Positions 28,036 to 35,594 of a stretch of 64,000 nucleotides of DNA are shown piece after piece. The notes beneath the pieces are model-generated. The model ran no database searches and was not told the DNA's origin. It worked only from the letters and a program-made list of their open reading frames with translations. A program made the translations under genes and the position numbers. Source of the stretch: Streptomyces sp. NBC_01571 (lineage in GTDB: Bacteria; Actinomycetota; Actinomycetes; Streptomycetales; Streptomycetaceae); assembly GCF_026339875.1 (NCBI RefSeq), contig NZ_JAPEPZ010000001.1:9594019-9658018 (forward strand), in the 5' to 3' direction. How positions within the stretch are numbered: the first letter of the stretch is position 1; every line of letters begins with the position of its first letter.

Positions 28036-28051
28036 ATGTTTACGTAAACAT
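28036..28051. promoter_or_regulatory. LacI-type operator, proximal to the regulator gene
   Basis: ATGTTTACGTAAACAT, a perfect 16-bp palindrome matching the core of the first site. The 43-base spacing (about four helical turns) would put both repressor dimers on one DNA face. It lies 84 bases upstream of the chosen regulator start, so autoregulation is likely. Confidence 0.8.
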
Positions 28052-28134
28052 CTGATGGCGGCATGTCTACACTGCGCCAATGTCGGTGGTCAAGAGTCGC
28101 CGGGGGAACGGTGACTTGGGAGCGGGGGAGACGG

Positions 28135-29256
28135 GTGGACACTGCGGACAGCGGGTCGACGGACCTGGATCGGGCCCCTGCGCCCAGGGGAAAGCGGGCT
28201 GGGCGTCGTGCGCAGGGCGCGTCCATGGCGGACGTCGCGCGGCTGGCCGGCGTGTCCTCGCAGACGGTCTCGCGCGTGTCCAATGGTTACGACGGTGTCA
28301 ACGAGGAGACCCGGCAGCAGGTACTCGCGGCCATGAAGGAGCTGGGATACCGGCCCAACAGCGCGGCCCGGGCCCTGAAGCGCGGTGAGTTCCGCACCAT
28401 CGGCGTCATCACCTTCAACCTCTCCACCACGGGCAACATGCGCACGCTGGAGGCGATCGCCACCTCCGCGGCGCAGGAGGGCTACGCCGTCACGCTCCTG
28501 CCCGTCGCCGTCCCCACCCAGGACGAGGTGCGGGGCGCCTTCTCCCGACTGGGCGAGCTCGCCGTCGACGCCGTCATCGCCATCATGGAAGTGCACCTGC
28601 TCGACGCGGCGACCATCTCCCTGCCTCCCCATGTACAGGTCGTCGTGGCCGACTCCGACGCCGGTGACCGCTACGCCGTGGTCGACACCGACCAGGCGGG
28701 AGGAGCCCGCGCCGCCGTACGGCACCTGCTGGACCTCGGCCATCGCACCGTCTGGCACCTCGCGGGTCCGGAGGAGTCGTTCGCGGCACAACGTCGCGCC
28801 GACGCCTGGAACGCCGCGCTGACCGAGGAGGGGCGCGTCGCACCGCCTCTCGTGCGGGGCGACTGGTCGGCGGAGTCCGGCTACCGCGCGGGTCTGCGAC
28901 TCGCGGACGAGCGGGACTGCACGGCGGTGTTCGCCGCCAACGACCAGATGGCCCTGGGGCTCCTGCGGGCCCTGCACGAGCGGGGCCGGAGGATTCCCGA
29001 GGACGTCAGTGTCATCGGCTTCGACGACATTCCGGAGGCCGGTTCCTTCCTGCCGCCGCTGACCACCGTGCACCAGGACTTCGCCGAGGTGGGACGCCTC
29101 TGCGTGGAGGGCGTCCTGCGGCGGATGCATCTGGACGGGACGGAACACGGGACCACCCTCGTCCCCACGAAGCTCGTGGTGCGCGCCAGCACCGGGCCGT
29201 CGCCCGCCCGGGAACGGTGTGACGGCGGCACGCGGGTGGCACTCGACGCCGGGTGA
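28135..29256 (+). CDS. LacI-family transcriptional regulator of the galactoside operon
   Basis: 373 residues from GTG 28135 with GGGGGAG just upstream; a longer open frame starts at 28063 but would cover non-conserved sequence next to the operator. After a basic 25-residue tail, the DNA-binding domain is MADVARLAGVSSQTVSRVSNGYDGVNEETRQQVLAAMKELGYRPNSAARAL, with the hinge helix. The periplasmic-binding-like core has FRTIGVITF, VVVADSDAG, DLGHRTVWHLAGPEES, CTAVFAANDQMALGLL and DVSVIGFDDIPEAGSFLPPLTTVHQDF. Divergent from the transport operon, with two palindromic operators between them. Expected to repress the operon and itself, released by a galactoside. Confidence 0.93.
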   Translation: MDTADSGSTDLDRAPAPRGKRAGRRAQGASMADVARLAGVSSQTVSRVSNGYDGVNEETRQQVLAAMKELGYRPNSAARALKRGEFRTIGVITFNLSTTGNMRTLEAIATSAAQEGYAVTLLPVAVPTQDEVRGAFSRLGELAVDAVIAIMEVHLLDAATISLPPHVQVVVADSDAGDRYAVVDTDQAGGARAAVRHLLDLGHRTVWHLAGPEESFAAQRRADAWNAALTEEGRVAPPLVRGDWSAESGYRAGLRLADERDCTAVFAANDQMALGLLRALHERGRRIPEDVSVIGFDDIPEAGSFLPPLTTVHQDFAEVGRLCVEGVLRRMHLDGTEHGTTLVPTKLVVRASTGPSPARERCDGGTRVALDAG

Positions 29257-29544
29257 GACCTGTCGTGGGGAGGGGGCCGCGCCGCGTGGGACCCCGCGTC
29301 GCGTACGGGCGGGCGCGTACGTGTGCGTGTGCGTGCGGGGCGGGTATTCGAGTGGGATCTTCTGGTGGCCGTCGGTACCGTGCCGGCCACGGACGTGACG
29401 TTCAGCAAGGTGTCCGGGCGCTGATACCGGGACTGACGAGCTCGTGCACGGTAGGCGGGGAGACGTCGAGCATCTGATCGTTGGTCATGGTCGTGTGGTG
29501 GGGAACGCGACGCGTGAAGCAGTCCGGTCGACGCCCCGGAGCAC
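29257..29544. other. intergenic stretch without a supported gene
   Basis: About 290 bases downstream of the regulator. It includes a G+T-rich low-complexity run near 29310-29345 (alternating GTGCGT). No gene or hairpin is clear. Confidence 0.4.
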
Positions 29545-29692
29545 GTGCTGGAACAGATCGGCGCCCATCCCGATCCGCTTCTGCCTAGGCGGGTGCCCGC
29601 CGGGACAACGGTCCGTCGGCTGCTGGCCCGCATCGACGGCGACGCGCTGGACCGGGCCGTCGGACGCTGGCTCGCGGACCGCCGGCCCGTGA
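29545..29692 (+). mobile_element. ISAs1-family transposase fragment
   Basis: The frame reads PLLPRRVPAGTTVRRLLARIDGDALDRAVGRWLADRRP. The TTVRRxLARIDGDALDRAVGxWLADR motif is the N-terminal DDE_Tnp_1-associated region of ISAs1/H-repeat transposases. The catalytic part is missing and the flanks are unrelated, so it is a short relic. Confidence 0.65.
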
Positions 29693-29819
29693 CTACGAAA
29701 CCCTGCCCGCACGCTCCGAAGCCATGTCCACATCGCGATGACCGACCTCACCATCTCCTGGCGCGACCCGACACCCCGGTCCAAACAGCAGATTCCGGGA
29801 TAAAACACTGGGAAAAAAC

Positions 29820-30200
29820 GACCTATGACCGAGCAACCCGGCTGCGACTCGCGTCCGGCCAGTGACCGGCGCGTCGCGCTCGATCCGGTGAGCGCGCCTG
29901 CGTCGATTTTTTTCCTTCAACGCCCGCCAACACCGTGGGAAGGGCCGCCATCGGACCGAAGTCGGGCCGCTGGTGCGCCAGCAGCCCGACACGGATGCAC
30001 CTCGCACCGGGCGTGATCGCCACCGCCCGGTCGACCCGGAACTGGCCCCGGTCGTGCAGCGGATGGAACCCGCGCCTGGTCAGCGCCGACGACAGAGCGC
30101 CGGTCAGGTCCGGACGCTCCGCCATCCGCCGCAGATGCACCCCGGCCACATGACCGACGTGCCCCTTCCCGTCCCCCTGCATGACCAGAACACGACTCCA
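29820..30200 (-). mobile_element. IS1380-family transposase N-terminal fragment
   Basis: The minus strand reads HLRRMAERPDLTGALSSALTRRGFHPLHDRGQFRVDRAVAITPGARCI, then RVGLLAHQRPDFGPMAALPTVLAGVEGKK. This resembles the N-terminal domain of IS1380-family transposases (LADRTGLTxALS...HDRGxVLVDxAVAIxxGA...LAHQxxxFGPVASDPTVWRAL). The DDE domain is absent. It is relic DNA between the ISAs1 piece and the secreted protein gene. Confidence 0.55.
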
Positions 30201-30340
30201 CTCGCTACCGTGCACGCGAAAGGTGCCCCGCCCGCTCAAGATCGCGGGGCACCTGTTCTGCGCCGTGACGGGCAGTCAGAGTCTTCTGGGCCGCATGGCG
30301 GAACACCGAGGACCGGGCGCGGGCCTCGGGAGCGCGCCGG

Positions 30341-30886
30341 TCAGCAGCCGCCGCAGTTGTAGTAGAGGACGTCCCAGTGGCTGCCTTCGTCGGTATAGAC
30401 GTTGCCGGAACCGGACGTCCACATCTGGTAACCGTCGCCGCGCAGGCCGGAGTAGCTGAAGTAGGTCTTGATGTAGTTGCCGATACAGGTGTACTTGCTG
30501 TAGTCGAGCTTGTAGCCGTTCCAGTGCGAGTAGGTGCCGCTGGCGTGGCCGGTCTCGGTGCCGCCCGTGATGTTGAGTGCGCAGCCGCTGGCATTCTTCA
30601 GGGTGACGGCGCCCTGGGCGGTGGTGAGGTTGAGCTGGTCGAACGACGTACAGGTGGAGTTGTTGCGGTTCGTGCAGTTGCCGGACGAGGACCAGGTGAT
30701 GCCGGCGCTGCGGAACTTGCTCTCCGCTTGGGCCTGGGTCAACTTGGTGGCAGCGTAAGCGTCGTGCGACGAGGCCAGGCCCACGCCGGGCGCGAAGAGC
30801 ACGGTCAGGACGAGGGCCAGGACGCCGGCCACGGCCCGGGCGCGCGGTTGCAGCCGAAGGCGGAACTGGGCGGCGGGACTGTTCAT
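30341..30886 (-). CDS. secreted protein with M15-peptidase-like metal motifs
   Basis: 181 residues. A signal peptide (RARAVAGVLALVLTVLFAPGVGLA, cut near residue 45 after AYA) leads to a Thr/Asn/Cys-rich mature domain with five Cys. The sequence ALNITGGTETGHASGTYSHWNGYKLD followed by DEGSHWDV fits the spacing of M15 zinc peptidases: H-x2-G-x3-D in SHWNGYKLD (compare SQHLSGRAVD) and E-x2-H-W in EGSHWDV (compare EPWHW). Similar secreted proteins occur in Streptomyces and fungi and are usually annotated hypothetical. A role in cleaving peptidoglycan stem peptides or a similar target is an inference from motifs only. RBS AGGAGG-like, 8 bases before the ATG. Confidence 0.8.
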   Translation of the reverse strand: MNSPAAQFRLRLQPRARAVAGVLALVLTVLFAPGVGLASSHDAYAATKLTQAQAESKFRSAGITWSSSGNCTNRNNSTCTSFDQLNLTTAQGAVTLKNASGCALNITGGTETGHASGTYSHWNGYKLDYSKYTCIGNYIKTYFSYSGLRGDGYQMWTSGSGNVYTDEGSHWDVLYYNCGGC

Positions 30887-31318
30887 TCGGGTTCCTCCTG
30901 CTGATGCCGACGAAGGTTGGGGTGTGCAGGTGGCGCAGAGGAGAGTGTGCTGACATCTACGCGCGTCCGCCAGTAGGCGTATGTGTACGCGTCAAGAATG
31001 TGGAGTCCGGGGCGCCCGGCGGCACCCCCTGACCGCTGCCGCCGCCCACTCCTGCGGTTCCAGCCCGGCGCCCAGCAGTGCAGCTGGCGTGACTGGGGTG
31101 CACCGGCAGGGCGCCTGCCAGGTGGGCATACCATGCAGGACATTCACTGCGGAGCGCCGTGTGGGCGAGTTCGGCCCCAGGTGGGCGGAACGGCCGCCGC
31201 ACCACTCAGCCGATGGGGCGCGCGAGTTGTGTGAGGTCCTCCGTGGTGAGGGCGGGCTCTCTGAGAGCGTGTTTGAGATCCGCCGTGTCCCATAGCGAAG
31301 GCCGCCGTTGAGCCTGCC
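30887..31318. other. intergenic region upstream of the secreted protein
   Basis: About 430 bases between the secreted-protein start and an IS5 relic. It should hold the promoter of the secreted gene. A short imperfect inverted repeat (ACGCGTCC...GTACGCGT) lies near 30960-30992. No gene is supported. Confidence 0.4.
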
Positions 31319-32003
31319 GTGACCGGTAATGGGGGTTATCCGTCGGACCTGACCGATGCGCAGTGGGCGCTGGTGGAGCCTCTGCTCCCGCCACCGCGAA
31401 CGGGACCGAAGGGCGGGCGGCGCGAGAAACACGCGCGCCGCCGGATCGTGGACGCGATCTTCTACGTGGTGCGGACCGGCTGCGCCTGGCGGCAGTTGCC
31501 GCATGACTTCCCGCCCTGGCAGACCGTGTACTGGTACTTCGTGCGGTGGCACGACGAGGGCACCGTCGCCCGACTCCACGACGTTCTGCGCGTCCAGGTC
31601 CGACAGGCTGAAGGGAGAGAAGCGGAACCGCCTGCCGGGCTGATCGACTCGCAGTCGGTTCGTACTGCTGACACCGCTCCCTCCGCGACGCGCGGCTTCG
31701 GCGCGGGCAAGAAGGTCAAGGGGCGTTCCTGGTCACCGATACCCTCGGCCTGTTGCTGGCCATCCACGTCATGGCCGCGAGCATCCAGGACCGCGAGGGA
31801 GCCAAGCGACCGCTGCTGTGGGCACGTCTGGACCACCCGTCAGTGCGGAAGATCTGGGCCGACCAGGGCTTCGCCGGCTGCCTGGTCGACTGGGCTGCCC
31901 ATCTCCTCGGCCGCGAACTGGAGATCGTCCGCAAGTGCCCAGGCCAGCGCGGCTTCCAGGTCCAATCCAAGCGGTGGGCGCCGAGCAACTTCGTGAGGAG
32001 GCG
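31319..32003 (+). mobile_element. IS5-family transposase, frameshifted and 3'-truncated
   Basis: It starts VTGNGGYPSDLTDAQWALVEPLLPPPRTGPKGGRREKHARRRIVDAIFYVVRTGCAWRQLPHDFPPWQTVYWYF. The first catalytic Asp is in AGLIDSQSVRTADTA, followed by GFGAGKKVKG. A frameshift near 31720 moves to VTDTLGLLLAIHVMAASIQDREGAKRPLLWARLDHPSVRKIWADQGFAG, with the second Asp (WADQGF). It ends after GQRGFQVQSKRWAPSN instead of the usual VVERTFAW segment, so the catalytic Glu is missing. Inactive remnant. Confidence 0.8.
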
Positions 32004-32129
32004 GGCAGTCGTCTGGTCGGGGCACTGTCGAGTGTCTGCGGGATCAGCGGATCCACGCGGGCAGGAGCCGGTGGGCACAGGATCGGCGTCACAGGTGAGG
32101 TCTCGGCCACGATCTGGGATGATCGCGCG

Positions 32130-32627
32130 GTGCTGCGAAGCGTTGAGATCACTCCCGAACTGACCGTCCCCCTGCGAGGCGAGGGCTTTCACAACCTGCA
32201 CTGGCAAAAAAGGCTGGAGCTGAGCCTGGACTGCTTCATCTGCCAACGCACCCGGCGCACGACCTCCTTCAAGCACGGGCAGGAGCACGCCCTCTGCTCG
32301 GCCGATGAGGAGAACCCCGAGCACCCCACCGCGGCCCGGATCGCCGCCTTCGACGTCACCGACGAGCTGGAACGGACGGCGCTGCGGGCCGTCGTGGACT
32401 ACTGGTGGGCGCCGTTCCACGACACGAAGCGCGACCATGCGGCCACCGCACTGTCGCTCACGCCGTGGGTCCGGCTGTATCTCGGGTACTACTGCCCCGA
32501 GGCCCGACAGTCCGGAACGTTCAGCATCCAGACCAACATGGTCCGACCGGTACGCGACATGTGCGGCCACTGCGACCACCCGCTCGCCACCAGCAAAGAC
32601 GCTCCCGCCATCCGGCTCCTCGCCTGA
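32130..32627 (+). CDS. hypothetical protein with Cys pairs
   Basis: 165 residues from GTG 32130 (VLRSVEITPELTVPLRGEGFHNLHWQKRLELSLDCFICQRTRRTT). Other segments are FKHGQEHALCSADEENPEHPTAARIAAFDVTDELERTALRAVVDYWWAPFHDTKRDHAATALS, LGYYCPEARQSGTFSIQTNMVRP and MCGHCDHPLATSKDAPAIRLL. Four Cys in CxxC-type pairs suggest a zinc ribbon. I recognise it only as a streptomycete hypothetical family. It lies between IS fragments and may be cargo or a neighbour that lost its upstream context. Confidence 0.6.
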   Translation: MLRSVEITPELTVPLRGEGFHNLHWQKRLELSLDCFICQRTRRTTSFKHGQEHALCSADEENPEHPTAARIAAFDVTDELERTALRAVVDYWWAPFHDTKRDHAATALSLTPWVRLYLGYYCPEARQSGTFSIQTNMVRPVRDMCGHCDHPLATSKDAPAIRLLA

Positions 32628-32722
32628 GACCCGCCCGGGTGTCGTCATCAAAAGAACCCGAGCATGCCCGAGATCTCAAACGCACTCTGAGCGAACGCGG
32701 GTATGAGGTTCCCCCGTTGCGC

Positions 32723-32741
32723 GGGGGGGGGGGGGGGGGGG
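32723..32741. repeat. homopolymer run of 19 G
   Basis: An uninterrupted run of 19 G in the plus strand, flanked by GCGC and TACTGATC. It joins the hypothetical gene's 3' region to an IS3 fragment. Such a run is unusual even in GC-rich DNA and may mark an assembly join or sequencing artefact. Confidence 0.9.
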
Positions 32742-32747
32742 TACTGA

Positions 32748-33077
32748 TCAGCTGGTCAGAGCGGGTTGACGGAGTTTCAGGTTCGTTCGTTTGGTCGTTG
32801 CCTGGTCGGCGTAGTGCTTCTCCTCGAACTCAATCGGACTGAGGTAGTCGAGTCGTTTCTGGTTTCGACGGGAGTTGTAGAAGCCGTCGATGTACCCGAA
32901 CAGCGCGAGGTTCGCCTCGGCCCGGGTAGCGAAGACGCGCCCGCGGATGCACTCCGTCTTGATCAGCATCCACAAATTCTCCGCGAGAGCATTATCGTAA
33001 CTGTCCCCGACCGAGCCCATGGAGCGTGAACTCCCGCCCACACCAGGCGAGTTGTCAGCTTCACAGACGTGCACTGC
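32748..33077 (-). mobile_element. IS3-family transposase (OrfB) C-terminal fragment
   Basis: The minus strand reads TSVKLTTRLVWAGVHA in one frame, then MGSVGDSYDNALAENLWMLIKTECIRGRVFATRAEANLALFGYIDGFYNSRRNQKRLDYLSPIEFEE. GDSYDNALAE with its Glu is the last catalytic block of IS3 OrfB, followed by the RRxxxRLxxLSPxxFE tail. A frameshift lies between the two pieces. The 5' two-thirds of orfB is absent: the fragment ends at 33077-33080, where the IS5/DUF5959 element begins. Confidence 0.8.
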
Positions 33078-33184
33078 TTAGAACTCCTAGCAGAATGAGG
33101 CTGGGACAAGCTGGTTGAGACTGAAGATCCAGTCCAGCACCATGAGCCCTGGCAGATGCGGGCGGGCAAAGCAAAGGGCACACG

Positions 33185-33637
33185 GTGGAACTGATCAGTC
33201 TCTCGGATGGCGACAACAGCTTCCGGGTGCGCGTGCTGGGGCGTCGGTCGCCGGGTGTGCTGCATCTTCACGACCAGTTCGACGCAGAGGTCCTTGTCAC
33301 GAGCAGCTTTGTCAGCGGGCGACTGGCCATGTCCCTGTCCCCTTCCGACCTGGAGAACTGGTCGCGTGCCTTGGACCTGCTCGCTGCCGGCGAGGACATC
33401 TGCTGGAGGGATGACGACCACAGCCCGGAGATCAGGATCCAGCCGTACAACGAAGAGCATGAGACGGCCGCTGTCCGTGTAGAGGATCTGGGCAGCTCGT
33501 GCGTCTCCGTGTTCCTTCCCATGAGTCTTGAGGAGGGTTGGATCGACGAGCAGCGCAGGCTGCTTGTACTGGTGCGGAAGGAGTGGCCGAGCAAAGTCCT
33601 GCAGTCATCACCAGGTGTCTATGAGTGGCGGCGCTGA
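33185..33637 (+). CDS. DUF5959 family protein (IS passenger)
   Basis: 150 residues starting MELISLSDGDNSFRVRVLGRRSPGVLHLHDQFDAEVLVTSSFVSGRLAMSLSPSDLENWSRALDLLAAGEDICWRDD, the DUF5959 pattern; the C terminus SSPGVYEWRR also looks complete. The family is common in Streptomyces, small, acidic, probably alpha-beta, and of unknown function. The gene lies within the inverted repeats of the IS5-type element, convergent with the transposase, whose reading frame runs into its 3' end. Codon usage is slightly less GC-biased than that of the surrounding intact genes. Confidence 0.75.
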   Translation: MELISLSDGDNSFRVRVLGRRSPGVLHLHDQFDAEVLVTSSFVSGRLAMSLSPSDLENWSRALDLLAAGEDICWRDDDHSPEIRIQPYNEEHETAAVRVEDLGSSCVSVFLPMSLEEGWIDEQRRLLVLVRKEWPSKVLQSSPGVYEWRR

Positions 33638-33639
33638 CT

Positions 33640-34442
33640 GCCGCCAAGCAGCGCCAGCAGATGATGGCGCAGCCGAGGGTGAGGAAAGCTTCGTGGAGGT
33701 CGTCGCGGATCTCCCAGCGGATCCGCAGGCGGCGGAACCAGTGCAGGAGCGCGAAGGCGGCTTCGACGACCCAGCGGTGGACGCCCAGGCCGGAGCCGTA
33801 CTCGGTCCCGCGGCGGGCGATGACCGGGCGGATGCCCAGGCCGCGCACGTCGCGGCGGTAGGTGTCGTAGTCGTAGCCGCGGTCGGCGTACAGCACATCG
33901 GGGCGCCGGCGGGGACGCCCGCGCTTGCCCTTGACCGCCGGAACAGCGTGGACCAGGGGCATGAGCTGGGTGACGTCGTGACGGTTCCCGCCGGTCAGCG
34001 TGGCGGCGAGCGGGATACCGTGCGCTTCCAGATCACGTGGTGCTTGCTGCCCGTCCTGCCCCGGTCCACTGGAGACGGCGGTCTTCGCACCGCCCTTCAT
34101 CGCCCGCAGGTGGGAGCCGTCGACTGCGGCCCGGGTGAAGTCCAGCAGGTCAGCCGCCCGTAACTCGGCGAGCAGCAGCTCGTGCAGGGCCTGCCACACC
34201 CCAGTCTGATGCCAGTCCCGCAACCTGCGCCAGCAGGTGCTCCCCGAACCGTAGCCCAGCTCCTGTGGCAGGAACTCCCAGGGGATCCCCGTGTACAGCA
34301 CGAACAGGATCCCGTTGAGGACCCGCCGGTCCTCCAGCCGTTTGCGCCCCGGGTGCCGCTGTCTGCGTTCGACCACCGGCAGCAGCGGAGTGATCCGTTC
34401 CCACAGCCCGTCATCGACCTCCCACGGCCTCCGCTGCCCCAC
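33640..34442 (-). pseudogene. IS5-family transposase with compensating frameshifts
   Basis: From GTG 34442: VGQRRPWEVDDGLWERITPLLPVVERRQRHPGRKRLEDRRVLNGILFVLYTGIPWEFLPQELGYGSGSTCWRRLRDW. The first Asp is in AAVDGSHLRAMKGG, the second in VLYADRGYDYD, the Glu in HRWVVEAAFALLHWFRRLRIRWE. Between AKT and EAHGIPLA the protein reads an out-of-frame stretch of about 18 residues; the adjacent frame gives SPVDRGRTGSKHHVI, the family sequence, so two compensating shifts have occurred. No stop occurs at the usual C terminus; the frame runs on antisense to DUF5959. Possibly inactive, though all three DDE residues remain in frame. Confidence 0.7.
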
Positions 34443-34533
34443 ACCCCACCCCGATCCATCGAATGCAGGCACAACATCAGCTGACTGCCCGTCATTCCAA
34501 GGTGGCATCCACTCTTTTTGCTAGGAGTCCTTA

Positions 34534-34945
34534 GTACTCCAGTTGTAGATCGCGATCTTGCTGGTCGGGTACCAGGTCTCGGGGCGAACTGATTCCCGTC
34601 TCGATTGGTCCGGTCCGATGCGCTTGCCGTCTCAGCTGGACTGGTCACTCGAGGGGCCGATGGTGCTGTCCGTGCCGTAGAAGCGGCCCTGGCGCACAGG
34701 GCGTCGATCTCGGCGTTGTCTTCCTCGCTCAGTTGTGCATCCAGCGCGACGCTGATGACGCGTCGGACGCCGGCCAATCGCCGAGCGACATCCCAGTCGG
34801 CGATGAATTTACCGACGGTGTAATCGTCGGCGGTCCCGGATCCCTGGCAGGATCCGAGTCGGTCGAGGGAAACGACGAACTCGTTCAGGTCCTGCAGTAC
34901 TGCGACGACCTCGGTGAGGGGCATGCGGATCTCTCGGGAGGACAT
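34534..34945 (-). pseudogene. hypothetical protein interrupted by the IS5-type element
   Basis: It starts MSSREIRMPLTEVVAVLQDLNEFVVSLDRLG and continues DDYTVGKFIADWDVARRLAGVRRVISVALDAQLSEEDNAEIDALCARAAS, a helical, acidic, coding-like sequence. The frame then runs without a natural stop into the right end of the IS5-type element. Alternatively the gene ended in a neighbouring frame before the IS. I recognise no family. Confidence 0.4.
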
Positions 34946-35009
34946 GTCCATCAGCCGATTCAACTCCAGAGCTGGTGCTCGGGACCAGATCCTGATTTTG
35001 CTGGTCGGG
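34547..35009. repeat. 23-bp direct repeat flanking the interrupted gene
   Basis: The sequences at 34547-34569 and 34987-35009 share AGATC..GAT.TTGCTGGTCGGG at 20 of 23 positions, in the same orientation, about 440 bases apart. They bracket the hypothetical gene. They could be ends of a small non-autonomous element or traces of recombination between related IS copies. Confidence 0.5.
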
Positions 35010-35051
35010 GTTGGTCCGGGAACGGGTGCGGCCACCGGTGATCATCGGTGT

Positions 35052-35390
35052 GTGAAGACAGAAGATCAGGCGGTGGCCGCAGGTCACAGCATAGATCCTG
35101 CCCGCTGGCAGAAAGCGTTCGAGGTCCTGATGGGCCGTATCGCGGGACGGTTCGTCCGGGTGGAACCCCGGCGCCGGGCAAGGGCGTTCGTGCTCGGGCT
35201 GCTGTCGGACCTGCCGCGCAAGAACTGCTGGACACTCGCCGAGCAGGCCGGCGACGCGACCCCGTACGGACTGCAACACCTGCTGTCGAGGGCCAAGTGG
35301 GATGCCGACGCGGTACGCGATGACATCCGCGGCTACGTCGTCGAGCACCTGCACCACGAGGACGCTGTGCTGGTCGTGGATGACGGCCCG
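35052..35390 (+). mobile_element. IS701-family transposase N-terminal fragment
   Basis: From a GTG: VKTEDQAVAAGHSIDPARWQKAFEVLMGRIAGRFVRVEPRRRARAFVLGLLSDLPRKNCWTLAEQAGDATPYGLQHLLSRAKWDADAVRDDIRGYVVEHLHHEDAVLVVDD. This is the start of IS701-type transposases up to the first catalytic Asp (VLVVDD, usually VVDETGDxKKG). The sequence then switches to unrelated DNA. Confidence 0.8.
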
Positions 35391-35404
35391 GCGACCTGGC
35401 CGGC

Positions 35405-35594
35405 GGGAACGGGGTGCACCGCACCACCGTCACCCGCTGGGTGCGGGAAGTCGTCGGTCTTCTGGCTGCCCGCGCCCCGTGTCTGGACCGCGCGTTGAGG
35501 AAGATCACCCGAAAGGGTGGCGGGGTGGTGCTGCTGGACGGCTCTCTGATACGCACCCGGCGGCGCACCGGGACCGAGAACCGGATGAATTGTT
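35405..35594 (+). mobile_element. second transposase fragment (HTH_Tnp_4/DDE type)
   Basis: The frame reads VHRTTVTRWVREVVGLLAARAPCLDRALRKITRKGGGVVLLDGSLIRTRRRTGTENR. A helix-turn-helix is followed by LLDGSLIxTxRRTG with the first catalytic Asp, as in IS5-like transposases of the DDE_Tnp_4 kind. Its 5' end is fused to the IS701 fragment and its 3' end stops at the group II intron boundary. Confidence 0.6.

Larger units (their letters stand above)
33081..34530. mobile_element. IS5-type element carrying a DUF5959 passenger gene
   Basis: The ends are a 20-bp imperfect inverted repeat. The left end reads GAACTCCTAGCAGAATGAGG (33081-33100) and the complement of the right end reads GGACTCCTAGCAAAAAGAGT (34511-34530), 16 of 20 identical. 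The flanks are TTA on both sides (33078-33080 and 34531-34533), a 3-bp target duplication as made by some IS5-family groups. Inside are a minus-strand IS5 transposase near the right end and a plus-strand DUF5959 gene near the left end. It inserted beside or into the IS3 fragment. Confidence 0.7.

Noticed and set aside
33081..33100. Left inverted repeat as a simple chance match
   Set aside because: Kept as a real IS end because its partner at 34511-34530 and the TTA duplication fall at the exact boundaries, with a transposase inside.
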